DNA from: Pseudofabraea citricarpa
Lineage: Eukaryota > Ascomycota > Leotiomycetes > Helotiales > Dermateaceae
DNA length: 64,000 nt
Assembly (NCBI GenBank): GCA_029641185.1
Contig: JAPWGK010000008.1
Span: 372,001-436,000 of the forward strand
Direction: 5' to 3'
Part shown: positions 22,786 to 35,131 of the stretch, one piece after another
How the letters are laid out: each line of letters starts with the position of its first letter
How positions within the stretch are numbered: position 1 is the first letter of the stretch
Made by a program: the position numbers and the translations under genes
Notes under the pieces: generated by a model
The model's input: the letters and a program-made list of their open reading frames with translations, nothing else
Database searches by the model: none
Told to the model about the DNA's origin: nothing

Positions 22786-25700
22786 ATGGGTCTTTTCTCC
22801 CGGAAGAAGAAGGACGGCCCCTCCAAGGTCAAGAAAGGCGCGCAAGACGCTGCGAGCGCTCCGCCAAAACCACAATGGGACGACGCCTGGACGAGGACGA
22901 CCGTCGACCCGGAAGAGATCCAGGAGTTATGTAGAGGCTGCACCCTCGAATTGAAGTCAAGGGGTACGTACCGCAATATGCAGCAATCCATCCAGACTTC
23001 CCACTTCGCGTAGCACATACTAACCTCTTCTCCTGCCAGCTCTGGATACGCCTTTTCTCCTTCTGCCCTTCCGCCCGACGTCAGATCCCAGTGCCGCGCG
23101 AACTTTCATTCGACGTTTCTTCGACAAGGGACAGCGACTCTATGGCGCGGCATTGGAGCAAGAGTTGCGGTTGACAGAACCCATGGTGAGACGCGACGGC
23201 GGGAGAGGATGGATTGGCCATGGCTGACGAGAAGCAGGTTCTGTGCAGCGTTGTCAAATGGTGTTGGAGCAGACTCGCTGGTGGAGTGGTAGGATGGGAA
23301 GCTTATGAGTTATTCAAGGTTGGCGAGCAAGGTAAGCTCGCAGCATTTCCATGTGCTCGCTTGGAGATTGACCGTTGGGACAGACTCGAATATGGCACGA
23401 GACTCATTTGCGACATTTATTCCCCTCAGCGTAGATTCCGATGCCCGTACGCATATCATCTTTGATTTCTTCGATCTGCTCTCGGCGATTGCGGCGCACT
23501 CCAAAACCAATGGTCTCGGTGGACGAAAGCTATCGAGAATGGCAGGATGGTGGGCTTTTGAGCATCCTGATACGGGAAATGGATTTGAAGGCGGCTATAA
23601 AGGATGGGCAAAGTAATGCGGGATCCCTGAACTGTTTGAATCTTCACTGACAATTCTAGTGCTGCCGATGCAACAAGTCATCTTTTCTTCGCCTACCTCA
23701 GATCGTTGTCGCCAGATTCAGTAAAAGGCTTGAATGGCATTTCTACCCTTCCCATGTCTCTTCAAAAGCTACTACAGGAAACAGAATACCCACCGGAGAG
23801 ACCCTCGCTGATGCAGTCGACGACAACGAAAGTGGTCATGATCGTAAATACCGTCTCGCCTACGCCTTTCGCACTTTTACGCCGGACTAACAATTTCCAA
23901 TACCGAGATGACGATCGAGCTTTACAAGAATTTTCAGATTACGAAGACCCCGTTAAGGCATTGACGGAAGAGTGCCGGAGAGTCCTGAGATCAATTTCAA
24001 CAGCCAATCAGTCACAAGCATCTAACTCGAAACAGTCGACGGGACTCAGAGATGCATCATGGTCGCGATTCGAGGATCTTGGCTTTTCTGGAGGATTTGA
24101 TGATAATGAAGAGGATGAAGAGGGAGAGACCGACATAATAAAGAAGCGCAACCCACAAGGATTGAGAACGACCCCACACGCCCGAACTGCTGCTGGAGGA
24201 AGACCAACAACACCCTCTTGGGCCGATTTCCTTTCGTCTGGTTTTGTTGACGAATCGACGAATGGACCAGCACCTCTTCTATTACCGCCGGACAAGATTC
24301 TACCACCAATTGATACTTCTCGTGGACGCAGCTCCCAGTCACACAGACCAAGACTTGAGTCGAATAAAGACCTTGAACCAGGTGAGCTTGCTAGTATTAC
24401 AAGATTTGATCTTGACGATGCATTCTGGTGGGTATGGATTAGCAGCTTGGCAGGTGAGGAACCTTCAGAGAGAAAGGCAGCCTTTGGACGTTGCGCCCTT
24501 GTTGAGACGATTATCTCCGGTGGAAGATGGCTAGTGATGGAGGAAATCATTCAGGGTGCAGCTCCTACACCAGATCCAGGAGCGTATATTGCCGAGAAGA
24601 AAAGCCGATTTGGTTGGACCAAGCGGAATAAGGGGGTAACGCGTTCCAAGTCAACAGGAAAGCAGGCATTCGAACAACCTGCAAACGGACGACCTCCATT
24701 CGGTGCAAGTCAGAGCCAAGGTGTAAGTAAGACAAGCATCGGACCCGATCAACATGCTCGAATCCAAGCAGCAGCTATCCAACTCCAACAGAGGCAGAGA
24801 CAGCAAGATGCGCAACAAGACATGGCTACGCGAAGAGGTCGGAACCACACTGATGCTATGTCTCAAAAGACAAGCAGTGTATTTACTCTTCAGCCTGTCA
24901 TTATGAACGAGGCATCTCCAGCTATGAAATGGGCCAACAAATACGATAAAGATGCGATCAGAGAAGCTTACCTTGCCAATAATCAGACTGGAAGAGGACT
25001 GGGAGAAGCAACCATGCAGACCAACGGTCGCCCATCTAGCCGATCTCGCGAGAGAGATCTACCAACAATACATTCTTCTTCCGGATTAAGTGAGGCAGGC
25101 CAAAGTAGTGCGGGACCATCTGCACCATTCCCACCTACTCCACGCCATGATGATGACCAAGAGAGAAACTTTGCCTTGTCGGAAAAGGCAGCGGAACTGC
25201 CCCTACCAAGTGACCCTCATCCAATGTCACGTAAGCCAGTTGCGTCTCCTCTAGCATCGCCAATGCCTCAACCAGATAAGATGAGCTCAGACGTTGGACG
25301 AGAACCTTCTACAGAAGTCAACTCCGGATCAAGTCCTGAGAGCAAGGCCAAGCACAACAAGCTGAAGAAGGAAAAGCCATCTGGTGGATTCAGAAAGATG
25401 TTTGGCAGAAAGAAGGTGGCACCTCCCCCAGCCGCGAGCCCAGAGCCACCGATGAACGGTGGACAGTTGCAAGCAGGAGGAGCTACACTTGGACGACGAT
25501 TCTCTGGTTTCAAGAAGAAGAGTCCGCTTAACTCACCTACTATTGAGCAACACCCACAGGCCCCATCTCATCCAGTCTCTGATAATGGTGATCTTACACC
25601 AATTGCGTCACCACGTCAGAATTATGAACGATCATATGATCCTTCTGTTCGTGATAGCTTATCTCGCGTTGATACCCACGATGCTCACGAAGCTCGCGAA

Positions 25701-26148
25701 GAGTTCTCTCGCTTTGATCAAGGACCTATGGATGATGTACCAGCATTTGTTCCTGATGATTCTCCTCGACAGAGTGAAGATGCTGCACCACCACCAATCT
25801 CCAGAGTCCGTGATTCTGAAGATGATGATGGAGCTGACCTCACCAAGCAAGTCTCTCCTGTTCAAGACCGTTGGGCTCAGATTCGCAAGAATGCTGCAGA
25901 GAGAGCTGCTCAAAGACAGAGCGAGGAGCAATCGAGAGGTGGATATAGCCAGAAGACCGATGGCGACGATGGAGAGACATCAGGAGAAGAGAGTAAGTCT
26001 AATGCTGTCTATGAATTTCAAAGGAACCACATACTAACCCTTGATAGCGATTGAATCTCGCGTGGCCAGAATCAAGGCCCGCGTGGCTGAATTAACTGGA
26101 AACATGGAACAGGGAGGCGCACCTGCACCAGCTCCAATTCGACGATAA
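22786..26148 (+). CDS. Msb1/Mug8-domain polarity protein
   Basis: Cell-polarity and morphogenesis regulator of the Msb1 / Mug8 family (a RhoGAP-related fold acting with Cdc42/Rho pathways in yeast). Six exons (22786..22963, 23040..23185, 23238..23331, 23384..23612, 23660..25992, 26048..26148) give 1026 aa. The conserved domain occupies about residues 40-480 (LTPFLLLPFRP-type block, WWAFEHPDTGNGFEGGYKGW, WWVWISSLAGEE, RWLVMEEI). The rest is a Ser/Pro/Gln-rich, probably disordered tail with a basic KKEKPSGGFRKMFGRKK patch and a short C-terminal helix (IESRVARIKARVAEL) carried by the last exon. Confidence 0.88.
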
Positions 26149-27340
26149 ACAAGAACAAAATTTCACTTCTCAACGCAACTTCTTTCCTACTTACACGGGC
26201 ACGCACGCACATAATTCTACCATCTCATACCGAACCCGCCTCGAAAAAAATCTCGTCAGAACAATTTGCTTTCTTTTACGGATCCAATTCTTTGTATGGC
26301 CTTTTTTTCTTCTTTCTCTTGAGGCTTGGCGTACTACAGCGGGCGTGCCAGATCTTTTTGACCCTTAACTTTGAGTTTTTGATTTGCTTTTCGCCCTTGC
26401 TTTCTGCCACTTGCCTTTTTTCACATCTTTGAGATACCAAAAAGCCCTCAGGGGAGACGTGTTGAGATCGCTAGACGATTCTTCTATGGTTCCTTCCCGC
26501 GGCTGGCTTCTTTTATTTTCACGTTTTATTCTTTGAGGTTGATTGCGAGCTATTACACGGAAAGCGAAATGGAAGTGAGCAAATAATTAGGGTGCTGGTG
26601 GTAGTGGAATGGAACAACCTGGAGGAAATTTTGATTGGTCGATTGATAATTCTGGGATGGATGAGAGTCAGAGACGGGGATTAATTCTTTTTTTGCCTGT
26701 TTCCTTACCTTTGGCTTGCCTGCCTCTTTTAGGAGGGAGAAGACATACAGTTAGCTAGCTGGCTTTGCTTGGTTGCTTGATCCCCTGAGAGTGGAGGAGG
26801 GATCAGGGAGATTGTTTATAGAAAGGAGCAGAGGAAGATGGAAAATGCTACTCCGTACAGAAGAGATTAATAGCCAGCGTGTCGCGAGTTTATGCCTGTG
26901 TAGCAGATTGAAAAGTTAGTCCATCGCGTAGATACCACCATACCTTGTCATAACAGCATTTGCAATAAGATTATTTTTGTTTTGGCATATTTATACGCAA
27001 GGGATATCCAGGGAGGTCATGGAAGAAGCCGAGGGGATCGGAGATAAGCTTAAGATGCACCTGGCCGGGTTCTTGTGGCTGGGCAAGGCTGTGGCTATCC
27101 ACAATATGTGGGGTATCGGTAGTGGCTTGTGAACTGGTCAAAGGCAGCCTTGCCAACGCGTCTTGCCTCTTGATTACTTATTTCAGCAACTTCTACCACA
27201 GTACGCAGTCCGGCTTCTGGAAGATTCCGGAAGGACGGTTGGATAGCCCATAAGCTAGATTTCTGAAGGTGCCAATCTTTTCTCTTCATCTCTTCTGTCA
27301 AAGATTTGATTAACAAACGTTCAACACACCCACCGTCAAG
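26149..27340. other. Intergenic region, MSB1-like / WSS1
   Basis: 1.2 kb with T-rich runs and no supported gene; it holds the 3' flank of the Msb1-like gene and the promoter of the Wss1-like gene. Confidence 0.5.
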
Positions 27341-28765
27341 ATGCCGGAACAAGATGCCTTGATCTCTCAGTACTCGCACTTGAAAGAGTACCAGCGCGAG
27401 AAGGAAGCTCTGCACACGCTCAAGAAGATCGCATCTCTTGTCAAACCGATCATGCGGGCTCGCAACTGGAAAGTTGGAACACTGGCGGAATTCTGGCCCG
27501 ACCAGCAGAACTTGTTAGGTGAGTGCTGCACATGAGCTGCTTGTCCAAACCAATATCTTATGTTTATAGGCATCAACCAGAACCGGGGCCAGAAGATCTG
27601 CCTGCGGCTAAGATACCCAACCGATAAGAATCAATTCCTCCCGCTCGAACAGGTTGTCGATACCATGCTTCACGAATTGGCACACAATGTATTCGGTCCG
27701 CATAATGCCGACTTTCACGCCCTGTGGGATCAGCAGCGGAAGGAGTACGCAGCGCTCATTTCCAAGGGTTATACCGGCGAGGGCTTCCTGTCAGACGGAC
27801 ACAAGCTTGGGGGAAGGAGGATACCGCGACATGAGGCAACGAGGATTGCGCGCGCAGCAGCGGAAAAGAGGCGGACGTTATATTCTGGCTCTGGACAGAA
27901 ACTAGGTGGTGCACCAGTCCTGGCTGGCACAGATATCCGCAAAGTCATCGTGAATGCGATCGAGCGGCGAAATACCGTTCTGAAAGGCTGCGGATCGGGG
28001 GACAAAAACGACAAGGAGATCAACGACCTTGCCGACAGCGCAACGAGGAACGGATTCAAGACGCAAGCCGAGGAGGATGAGGCGAATGAGCGGGCTATCT
28101 CCCAGGCGCTCTGGGAACTTGTTCAGGAGGACCAAAAGAAAGAATATGGAGATGATTACATCGCGACGACTGTGGATAATCCAACGGGCAATGGAGGTGG
28201 TGAAATCGGATCCAGCTCAGCCAGTGCAAGAAAGAAGCCGGTGATGCCCGGAACGTCGAAAACCTCCGCCCGGGAGCAAGCTCCTTCTAAGAAACCCTTC
28301 CAACCCACTCAGACTTCCCGTCCTTCGCGGCCGATGAGTCGTCTAGTTGATGAGCTCTCGGCAGAGAAGTCGAAGACTGCAGCGAAGAAAGCCAAACTCG
28401 AACCCGCTTCAGCTCCACAAGCCAGTTCTAGCTCACCTACACCAAACGCCACCAACACAAATTCAAAGAAACCCAATACCGCAACAGGCATCCCCGATCC
28501 TCCCAGAGATATCTCTCCAACCGGCTGGACATGTCCCATCTGCACCCTGCACAACCCCATCAACTTCCTCTGCTGCGACGCGTGTACCACGGAGCGGCCT
28601 GAAGAGTTCACCCAGAGACTCGCTCAAGCAGCTCGCCCAAAACCACCGCCGCAGCCATCGGCGCCGAGCGTCAAGGCGGAGTGGCGCTGCAGGAGCTGCA
28701 CTACCGTCATGGAGGATAAGTGGTGGACGTGCTCGACTTGTGGGAGGATGAAGGAGAGTTCTTGA
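27341..28765 (+). CDS. WSS1: Wss1-type DNA-protein crosslink protease
   Basis: Metalloprotease that clears proteins covalently trapped on DNA (SPRTN/Wss1 family, WLM domain). Exons 27341..27518 and 27570..28765 give 457 aa. The zinc site HELAHNVFGPHNADFH (H94, E95, H98) is intact. The C-terminus carries two RanBP2-type zinc fingers with C-x2-C-x10-C-x2-C spacing: CPICTLHNPINFLCCDAC and CRSCTTVMEDKWWTCSTC. A Ser/Pro/Lys-rich linker of about 200 residues separates protease and fingers; yeast Wss1 has p97- and SUMO-binding motifs in this area, which I could not place with confidence here. The intron is 51 nt with a GTGAGT donor. Confidence 0.93.
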
Positions 28766-29650
28766 GATGAGTTAGGACAAGATAAGATGATGAGGTGCCC
28801 ATTGCGGAATATGCGACATGTGATATGAGGTCTGGGTTTTTATGACGGCATGGCATGGCGTGAGATGAAATGGGATGGATATGGATTTGGGTGGGAAAAT
28901 CGGACTGGACTCGGAGTTGGCTGCTTTACGGGGTGGGTGTTTGGGGTTCTCTTACCCTCTCGTGAGGGGATATGGGTAGATCGTCCATACATACTACAAT
29001 GCAAATAAGAGATGATTTGACTCTTGTAGAAATACATACGCCGTTGAAGGATATACACGCATAAGTAAGCACAGATAAAAAGTACATAGATGCGATTCGG
29101 GAGTTGGTACACCGGACCCCTTTACATTGACGCAGTATCTGTGAAGCAGTTTCCCGCCTTCCCATCGACGCTTCTTTCTCCTTTGAAGCGGAGCGGAGGC
29201 GCTGTTTGATTCCGGATTATATAGGAAGGAAGAACTAGTCGGAATATCTAGAGCAAATATGGATTTAATCAGTCGGAACTCCCACAAAGTGAAATTTACT
29301 TTGGTTCACTCAATAGACGGATGAGCCAGTTCCCAGTCTAGCAAAACTTGTCCACAACTGCAGCGAATCGCTCGCTTAACTTCATCGAGGCTGGACTTGA
29401 GATAACAACTAAGAAAGTTGGATGGAATCCCACCCAGGCTGGAGCGGAATGGTTATCAATAAATATTTGGCTAGATACTACAAAAATTGCAGGTTTTGTC
29501 TTGAGGGTGGCTTTGAGTCGTTTCCTCTTTCGTATGGCCGCCATTATTCTCTCTTTTAGATAGTGCGAGATATCTCAAGTACTTTAGGTTTTAAAAGAAA
29601 GCAAGCAAATAGAAACAATCGGCATAGCATAACCAATCGACCTCCTGAGC
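28766..29650. other. Convergent intergenic spacer
   Basis: About 0.9 kb between two convergent genes. G-rich ATGG-type low-complexity sequence follows the WSS1 stop and AT-rich DNA follows. No gene is supported. Confidence 0.45.
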
Positions 29651-30334
29651 CTACTCTTCCTCGTACCATGTCTGAACCAGCGGCCCCAACTCGCCCTGGG
29701 TCTTCTCCTCCCACGCTCTCAAGCAAGCCGCACCATCATACAGCTCCACGCCAGCGAAGAACCTACCGCCCATAATTTTCAAGATCTCACACCTCTCATC
29801 CATAGTCCTCGCCAGCGTTACTCTCGCCGCATCGTGCGGCAGGAGGTTATCTCTCTCTCGCATACCATGCATGACGGTATCGAACTCGAGCACCCACAAC
29901 CCACCACTGGGCGCAGTCGGGTATGCGACCGAGACCCAACGCCTCTCCATAGTCGAAGGCTCCGTCTCCTCCCCACTCTCGAGCGCGTTAATCGCCGGCT
30001 CCACGTCCTCCTGCACGAGATGGATAAACCCACAGCGCTCGCGGCTGTCGAACCACTTGGCCCCGAGCATCAGCAGCCGCTGGCAGAAGCGATCCTCAGC
30101 CTCCTGGTCCCGGTCGCGCTGTATGGCCGGGTGAACAGGATCCAGGCCCACGAATTCAAAATCTACCGCGCTGGCTCGGCATAGCTCTATCACGCCCCCT
30201 CGTGATGGCCACCCTTTCAAGATAACTTGCCCCTGCCCTAGGATCGTGCGCTGGATGGGAGGAGCTCGTCGTCGGATCCCGCCTTGGATCCCCCGCGGGA
30301 TGTTGCGGTTTCGTAGGTGCTCGGGCGTGCGCAT
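29651..30334 (-). CDS. Hypothetical protein, 227 aa
   Basis: A single-exon open frame of 227 aa with well-mixed protein-like composition and good codon use. I do not recognise a family. The N-terminus is Arg/Pro-rich (RGIQGGIRRRAPPIQR); the middle and C-terminal parts look globular, with motifs such as DARERCGFIHL-like, GLWVLEFDTVMHGMRERD and CEILKIMGGRFF. There is no signal peptide or membrane segment. ATG 30334 was chosen as the first ATG of the frame. It may be a lineage-specific gene; a missed upstream exon is possible. Confidence 0.6.
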   Translation of the reverse strand: MRTPEHLRNRNIPRGIQGGIRRRAPPIQRTILGQGQVILKGWPSRGGVIELCRASAVDFEFVGLDPVHPAIQRDRDQEAEDRFCQRLLMLGAKWFDSRERCGFIHLVQEDVEPAINALESGEETEPSTMERRWVSVAYPTAPSGGLWVLEFDTVMHGMRERDNLLPHDAARVTLARTMDERCEILKIMGGRFFAGVELYDGAACLRAWEEKTQGELGPLVQTWYEEE

Positions 30335-31524
30335 CGTGGTGGTGTTGAGATGGCGGTTGTGGTGGTGTTGAGAGAGGAGAGGCGATGACGAGCTGCGTGA
30401 AAAAAAAGAGGATGTTGGAAGATCTCGCTGATAACTCGATAGTGTCTGCTTGATTATATATTAGGTACCCAGATGGTGCAGCTACGTTCAGCCGTATGGC
30501 TCAGGCATCACACACAAGCGTCTGCTTGCTCGTTGGTTGTCGGAAGTTTGGAAGTTGCAAGTCGATTGGCTGGGCTGCGGGTGGATGTTGGATGTTGCTC
30601 ACCTTGGGCACTTGGGTTATCTTGTCTTCTACTGACTGTTGAGACGTGACGTAGAATTCTAGGCGATGACGATAGTCCCCAGCATGTGAAAAAGTTTGCA
30701 AGTATACGTGAGATTTTGTTGCTTGGCCCTTGAAGTTTCTTTCTTGCTTTTCAACCTTCCCCTGTCCTCTTGTGTTTTTCTCGTATCTGTTGATGTAGAC
30801 ATCTACTCAACCAACCAAGGATTGAAGTAGTAGTATCCTGACTGTTGATATTAAGCTTCATCTGAAATATAGATAGACAATCTTGCTATGATGACAAAAA
30901 CAGGCTGAAGATTGTGGTTTTGACTTTGCTATAAGAAGTCATAGTTTTTAAATACTAGCTCTTTGAGTTTGCATTGCTTAATGTTAGTGGTGAGGTATTC
31001 CTATACTATCGGCTGCCTCTCACACCTGTGTATGCCGATCCCCCCCCCCCCATATTATAAGAGTCGTGATGAAGTTGCATCCAAACAGAAATAAAATCAT
31101 TCTGTTTTGTAGAAGTTAATGCTTTAGATAGCTTTTAGCTGAAATTATGACCATATTTTGTCAACCCAGGTACATGGGATAATATTGCTATGAAGTTGAA
31201 TTTGATTCGACTTGTAGCACAGTCCCCGAGTTTGACTAGCCGGATTCTATTTTTCGAGAGAGTCAGAAGCTTATTTAAAGAGGCTTGGCTTGGCCCCGAA
31301 TAAGCTTTGTTAATTTGATGCTTACTTAATCACGCTGACATTATGCTGGGCTACTTGTGTGTAATAGCTGACTTGAATTACGCGAGTAAGTTGAGATATT
31401 ATGTTAGAGGAGTATATAACTATAAGAACATCAAATTCTGCATCAATAAATGCCACTGAGATTTCAAAAAACCAACTACCATGCTATGCCGATGTCCAAA
31501 AGCAGACCCGTATCAAAACTTGAC
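30335..31524. other. AT-rich gene-free region
   Basis: 1.2 kb, increasingly AT-rich from about 30700. Contains a 12-base C homopolymer at 31040-31051. No gene or clear repeat is seen. Confidence 0.45.
31040..31051. repeat. Poly-C run (12)
   Basis: Uninterrupted homopolymer of C in AT-rich DNA. It could be a length-variable microsatellite or a sequencing-prone site. Confidence 0.9.
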
Positions 31525-32608
31525 TCACTGACTTGCGGAAGTAGACTCCACCTTCACAGCCTTCCGCCTCAACTCACTGACCTTCTTCAACCTCTCATCC
31601 TCACTCGTGGTATAGTTCAGATAGATTTCCACAGCTAGGGAATTAATCAATAGTCCCGCCCATGCGGCAACTCCAAAACACATGCTAAGCATGACATTGA
31701 CTTGTTCAATGTTCGGTCCTAGCGCAGCCGTCACGATGACATCCATTGGCTCGCCACCAATCGTCGCGTTAGCACACTGCGGGTATCTGGATAAAGGCGA
31801 GTCAAGAGATAGACCCTGGGTGGTATACAGGAAGAGCACCTCCTGACAAGTCATGACTCTCTTGTAGACATTTGGCGAGATGATCTGTGTCCCGACGGCA
31901 AAGGCAGCAATGCAGATTCGCAGCGTCAGAATACCTCCGACGTACGACCAGGTCCGGAGTACCCAGACGCGGTGCTGGTCAATCTGAACATTGCGGATTG
32001 CGGTCCAGGATTTGATTAAGCTGAATGTGGTCATCACTGCCATGAAGACCACGGCTATCCGGGTATCTACTGTGCCACCGAAAGCTTTTGGTGCTATAAA
32101 TAACGCCGCTGAAAATTTGTTAGAATGAACTCGGGATCGAAAGAGAAATGCACGTACAGATGTTTGCAATCAACAGGAGAACAAAGTTCAATCGTCCGCC
32201 ATATCTATGAAACTTGGGGTAGCGTTGCCGAATTGCGGGGAGAAACTGAAACGGCATGAGCATTCCAGCAGCTGCGGTTGTTAGTGAATATTAGCCACAA
32301 TAAGACTAGCAAATCCTACGTATAACAGTTTTCAGATGGATCGACATCCAAAGAGCCAGGGATCCTTCAGAGTACCAGAATCTGTGAAGCTCCGTCCGGT
32401 GTAACCAACTCGGATGATGCACTGATGAGCTACGGACGAGGCAGAAGCCGGCAAAAACAGCAGCTGTGAGAAGAAACAAGTAGAAATTCAGGGTCGTCTT
32501 GAAACCCGTCCATCGCTGAGGAGTCGAGAGTATGTGGCCGAGCGAGTTCTTCTTGGTCTTGTCATGTGATTGTGACCGCAGTGGAGTGGTCTCCTGTGTA
32601 TTCGACAT
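31525..32608 (-). CDS. DUF2306 multi-pass membrane protein
   Basis: Predicted membrane protein, 328 aa, in three exons (32608..32320, 32271..32158, 32108..31525) with donors GTAGGA and GTACGT. Hydrophobic segments include NFYLFLLTAAVFAGFCLV, NFVLLLIANISALFIAP and several later ones, about six to seven in all. The blocks PFQFLPAIRQRYPKFHRYGGR and HRVWVLRTWSY are the His/Arg-containing signatures of DUF2306. The family is of unknown function. The last exon carries a luminal or external cysteine pair and ends in a Lys/Arg-rich cytosolic tail. Confidence 0.82.
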
Positions 32609-33897
32609 GCTAATGACTGGTGAAGATATACGTAGTATGAAATGACGGCTTGGCGATTTGAATGGGTTCTAAGTAGACGAGGTATTGTATGAGAGAGACA
32701 CAGTTTGAAAGAGAGGGTGGTCAAGAGCCAGATCTCCAGCCCCTATACATACGTCTCAACGCTCGATGATGTGTTGAGAAGAAGGCTGTGGAGTTTCGAC
32801 GCTGAAAGCTAGAGTTGACCCGACGGCTTGATTACGAAATGAACAGAAGCTGATATCTGCCAGATGTTGGCCAATCCCAATCAGCTGTCGTCTAGCTTTG
32901 CTTACCTATATCGTGCATCGCCCCGCTGAATGACTTTGTACCTGCCAAGTGCTCGCTTGTTGAGTCATCTACGCCTCTTTTAGTAGACTTTTACGCCCTA
33001 AACTCGCATTCGCATCAGGGTCTGGCCTGCCCTGTTCTCAGAAAAATGCCAACACATCAAGGCGATGTGTTAGGGGTGTCGGACGCAATCAATGTCTCCT
33101 GTTGTCACCACCTCATAATTGAAAATCTTCAATGGCGATGGCATCTGCAAGACAAAGACGGCATGAATTGAAGAAGAAAAGCAATGACGGACAAGCCGAA
33201 AGAAAAGGGAGGTTGGTTAGGTCACGTGCCCGGGCCTTCGGATCCGAAGTCCGCCAGTTCTCCAGGTTGAGGTTTGAGGTTTGAGAATTGCGGTTCGCCA
33301 AGGACGAGTTTGAATCCTCCCAGATCCCAAGCAATCTCCAAAGTCTATTCTCAGGAACCTCAGATCCTCGATACAACCCCGCACCGTTCCTGCAACCGGC
33401 TCGGTGCTGCCGGCATGCAGAGTTCTGCATGGAAGGAACAGTAGAGACAGAGAGAACATCTGAACATGCTCGCTAAACCTTTGCTTTTCAGCTTGCTCCA
33501 CTCAAGCTTTTGACGTTTTTGTATGGAAGGAAGAAGAGAGCATCTGAGCATCTCGCTAAACCTTTGATTTTCAGCTGGCTCGACTTTACCTCCCATGACT
33601 GAAGGAGCCTCACTACTCCACAGCGCTGCGAGAATAATCTTCCTGCATGAAAAACCTCCTCTGGAGAAAAGAGGAAATGTTGTATAAGTACCAACATGAT
33701 ATCTTCCATTTGATCTTCACCCTCACTCACTATCACTCTCAGTCTCCTCATCCACACAAGCCTCGCTTTGGCATCCACTCTCTCTTACAATAATCTTGCT
33801 CATAATAATTACCACCATACTCTTTCACAGTACTCTAATTCCAACTATCAAAACACTCTCTATCAAACTTTCAATCTTAATCAATAAATCAATCAAC
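32609..33897. other. Intergenic region with imperfect direct repeats
   Basis: 1.3 kb between divergent genes; contains the 94-bp-period repeat at 33427-33584. The last 250 bp before the astacin-like gene are TC-rich, as expected of a promoter and leader. Confidence 0.5.
33427..33584. repeat. Imperfect direct repeat, 94-bp period
   Basis: Two copies of about 65-75 bp (33427-33500 and 33521-33584) share GCATGGAAGGAA / GTATGGAAGGAA, ACATCTGAACATG / GCATCTGAGCATC, CTCGCTAAACCTTTG and TTTTCAGCT. They lie 300-470 bp upstream of the astacin-like gene. Confidence 0.8.
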
Positions 33898-34818
33898 ATG
33901 CTTTTCAGCACCAGCAATATCGCTGCTCTCGCAGTCGCTCTCCTGGCACCCATCGCTACCGCATCGCCAATCTCAGTTGCCCCACGGGCCGCTATGGATG
34001 CACCCCTACTCTGGGACAATGGAATCATCCCATACGTTTTGGAAGGGTACCCCAACGAGCTGAAGTACCAGGTCCAAGCGGCCATGAAGAGTTGGGAGAT
34101 CAACACCTGTGTGAAGTTTGTGCCCAAGAAGAACGAGACCGCCTGGGTTGAGTTCAAAAAGGTTAGACTATCTTCCTTCTTTTATGTTCTCGACTAATTG
34201 CCAATTGTAATAGTTCGACCAAGGCTGCTTTGTAGCAAGTCTCGGTGCCGTCCCCAGCGGTCCCTTGATCGTCAACCTTGATTACCCAAATGTGCTCGAG
34301 GATATTCTCAGCCTGGGAACAAACCACAAGTGCATGGAATACAGCACTGTCGCACATCAACTCGGCCACGTTCTTGGATTGAGCCATGAACATCAGAGAC
34401 CGGATCGTGACCAATACATCAACATCATCGAGTAGGTATCCCCAACAATGAATGCCCCAGAGACCACAAAAAATAGAATACTAACACTCTCAATAGGAAA
34501 AACGTCGACGTCCACCACCTCGGCCAGTTCACAGTAAACAAGGAGGCCAACATCAGTCTTCCATTCGATTACAATTCTAGTGCGTCTTTCCCATTCTTTC
34601 TCTCATCTGTGAAAATATAGGTATTAACCAGCTTAATAGTCATGATGTTCGATACCAAGGCCTTCGCAAAGCACAACTGGGCCACCCCCATCCTCGGCCA
34701 GCTTTCTCAAAAGCACACCATGGAGAGCTTGACCGATGAGGACATCAAGCCAAGCGACAGCCCTACTGCAACTGATTTCCGCGCTGTCAACGATGCTTAT
34801 AGCTGCCCGGCTTTGTAG
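33898..34818 (+). CDS. Secreted astacin-like (M12A) protein, probably catalytically dead
   Basis: Four exons (33898..34161, 34214..34431, 34497..34579, 34640..34818) give 247 aa. A signal peptide (MLFSTSNIAALAVALLAPIATA) predicts secretion. The mature part has the astacin zinc-site layout: HQLGHVLGLSHEHQRPDRD (H136, H140, H146, E147) and a Met-turn reading NSIMMFDTKAF. The catalytic glutamate of HExxH is glutamine (Q137, codon CAA) and the Met-turn tyrosine of SxMHY is phenylalanine. All three zinc-ligand histidines remain. Loss of both residues suggests a zinc-binding pseudoprotease rather than a broken gene, since frame and splice sites are intact. A role as effector or inhibitor is inference. 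Confidence 0.85.
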
Positions 34819-35131
34819 AGGACGAGACACAGAGAGAGTGAGAGGTCTTGTGCCTTAGGAGATGTTCATGAGCTGAGGACTGTTAACGAATGGATCTTAT
34901 GGGGATGGTGGGTCGGTGGTCGGTGACGGGAAAAGAAAACTTATAGAAGGGGTCGGTCTGTCTGGGTGGCGTTTTTGAAAATAGAAAGGATAACGGGTGG
35001 AATGGCACAAAGCTAGGAAGGCGGGACGAGGTTTCTTTTGTTTGGTCCGGAATGGATTCAAGAATTCATGATAATCAGTACTTAATTGAACTGATGCACT
35101 TAAATATTCTTTTGAAGATTGTTTGCCTGTT
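34819..35131. other. Convergent intergenic spacer
   Basis: G-rich then AT-rich 3' flank shared by the astacin-like and kinase-like genes. No gene is seen. Confidence 0.5.

Noticed and set aside
25459..26037. 192-aa plus-strand frame inside the Msb1-like gene
   Set aside because: Overlaps the well-supported long exon in another frame; His/Met/Leu-rich composition is typical of a shadow.
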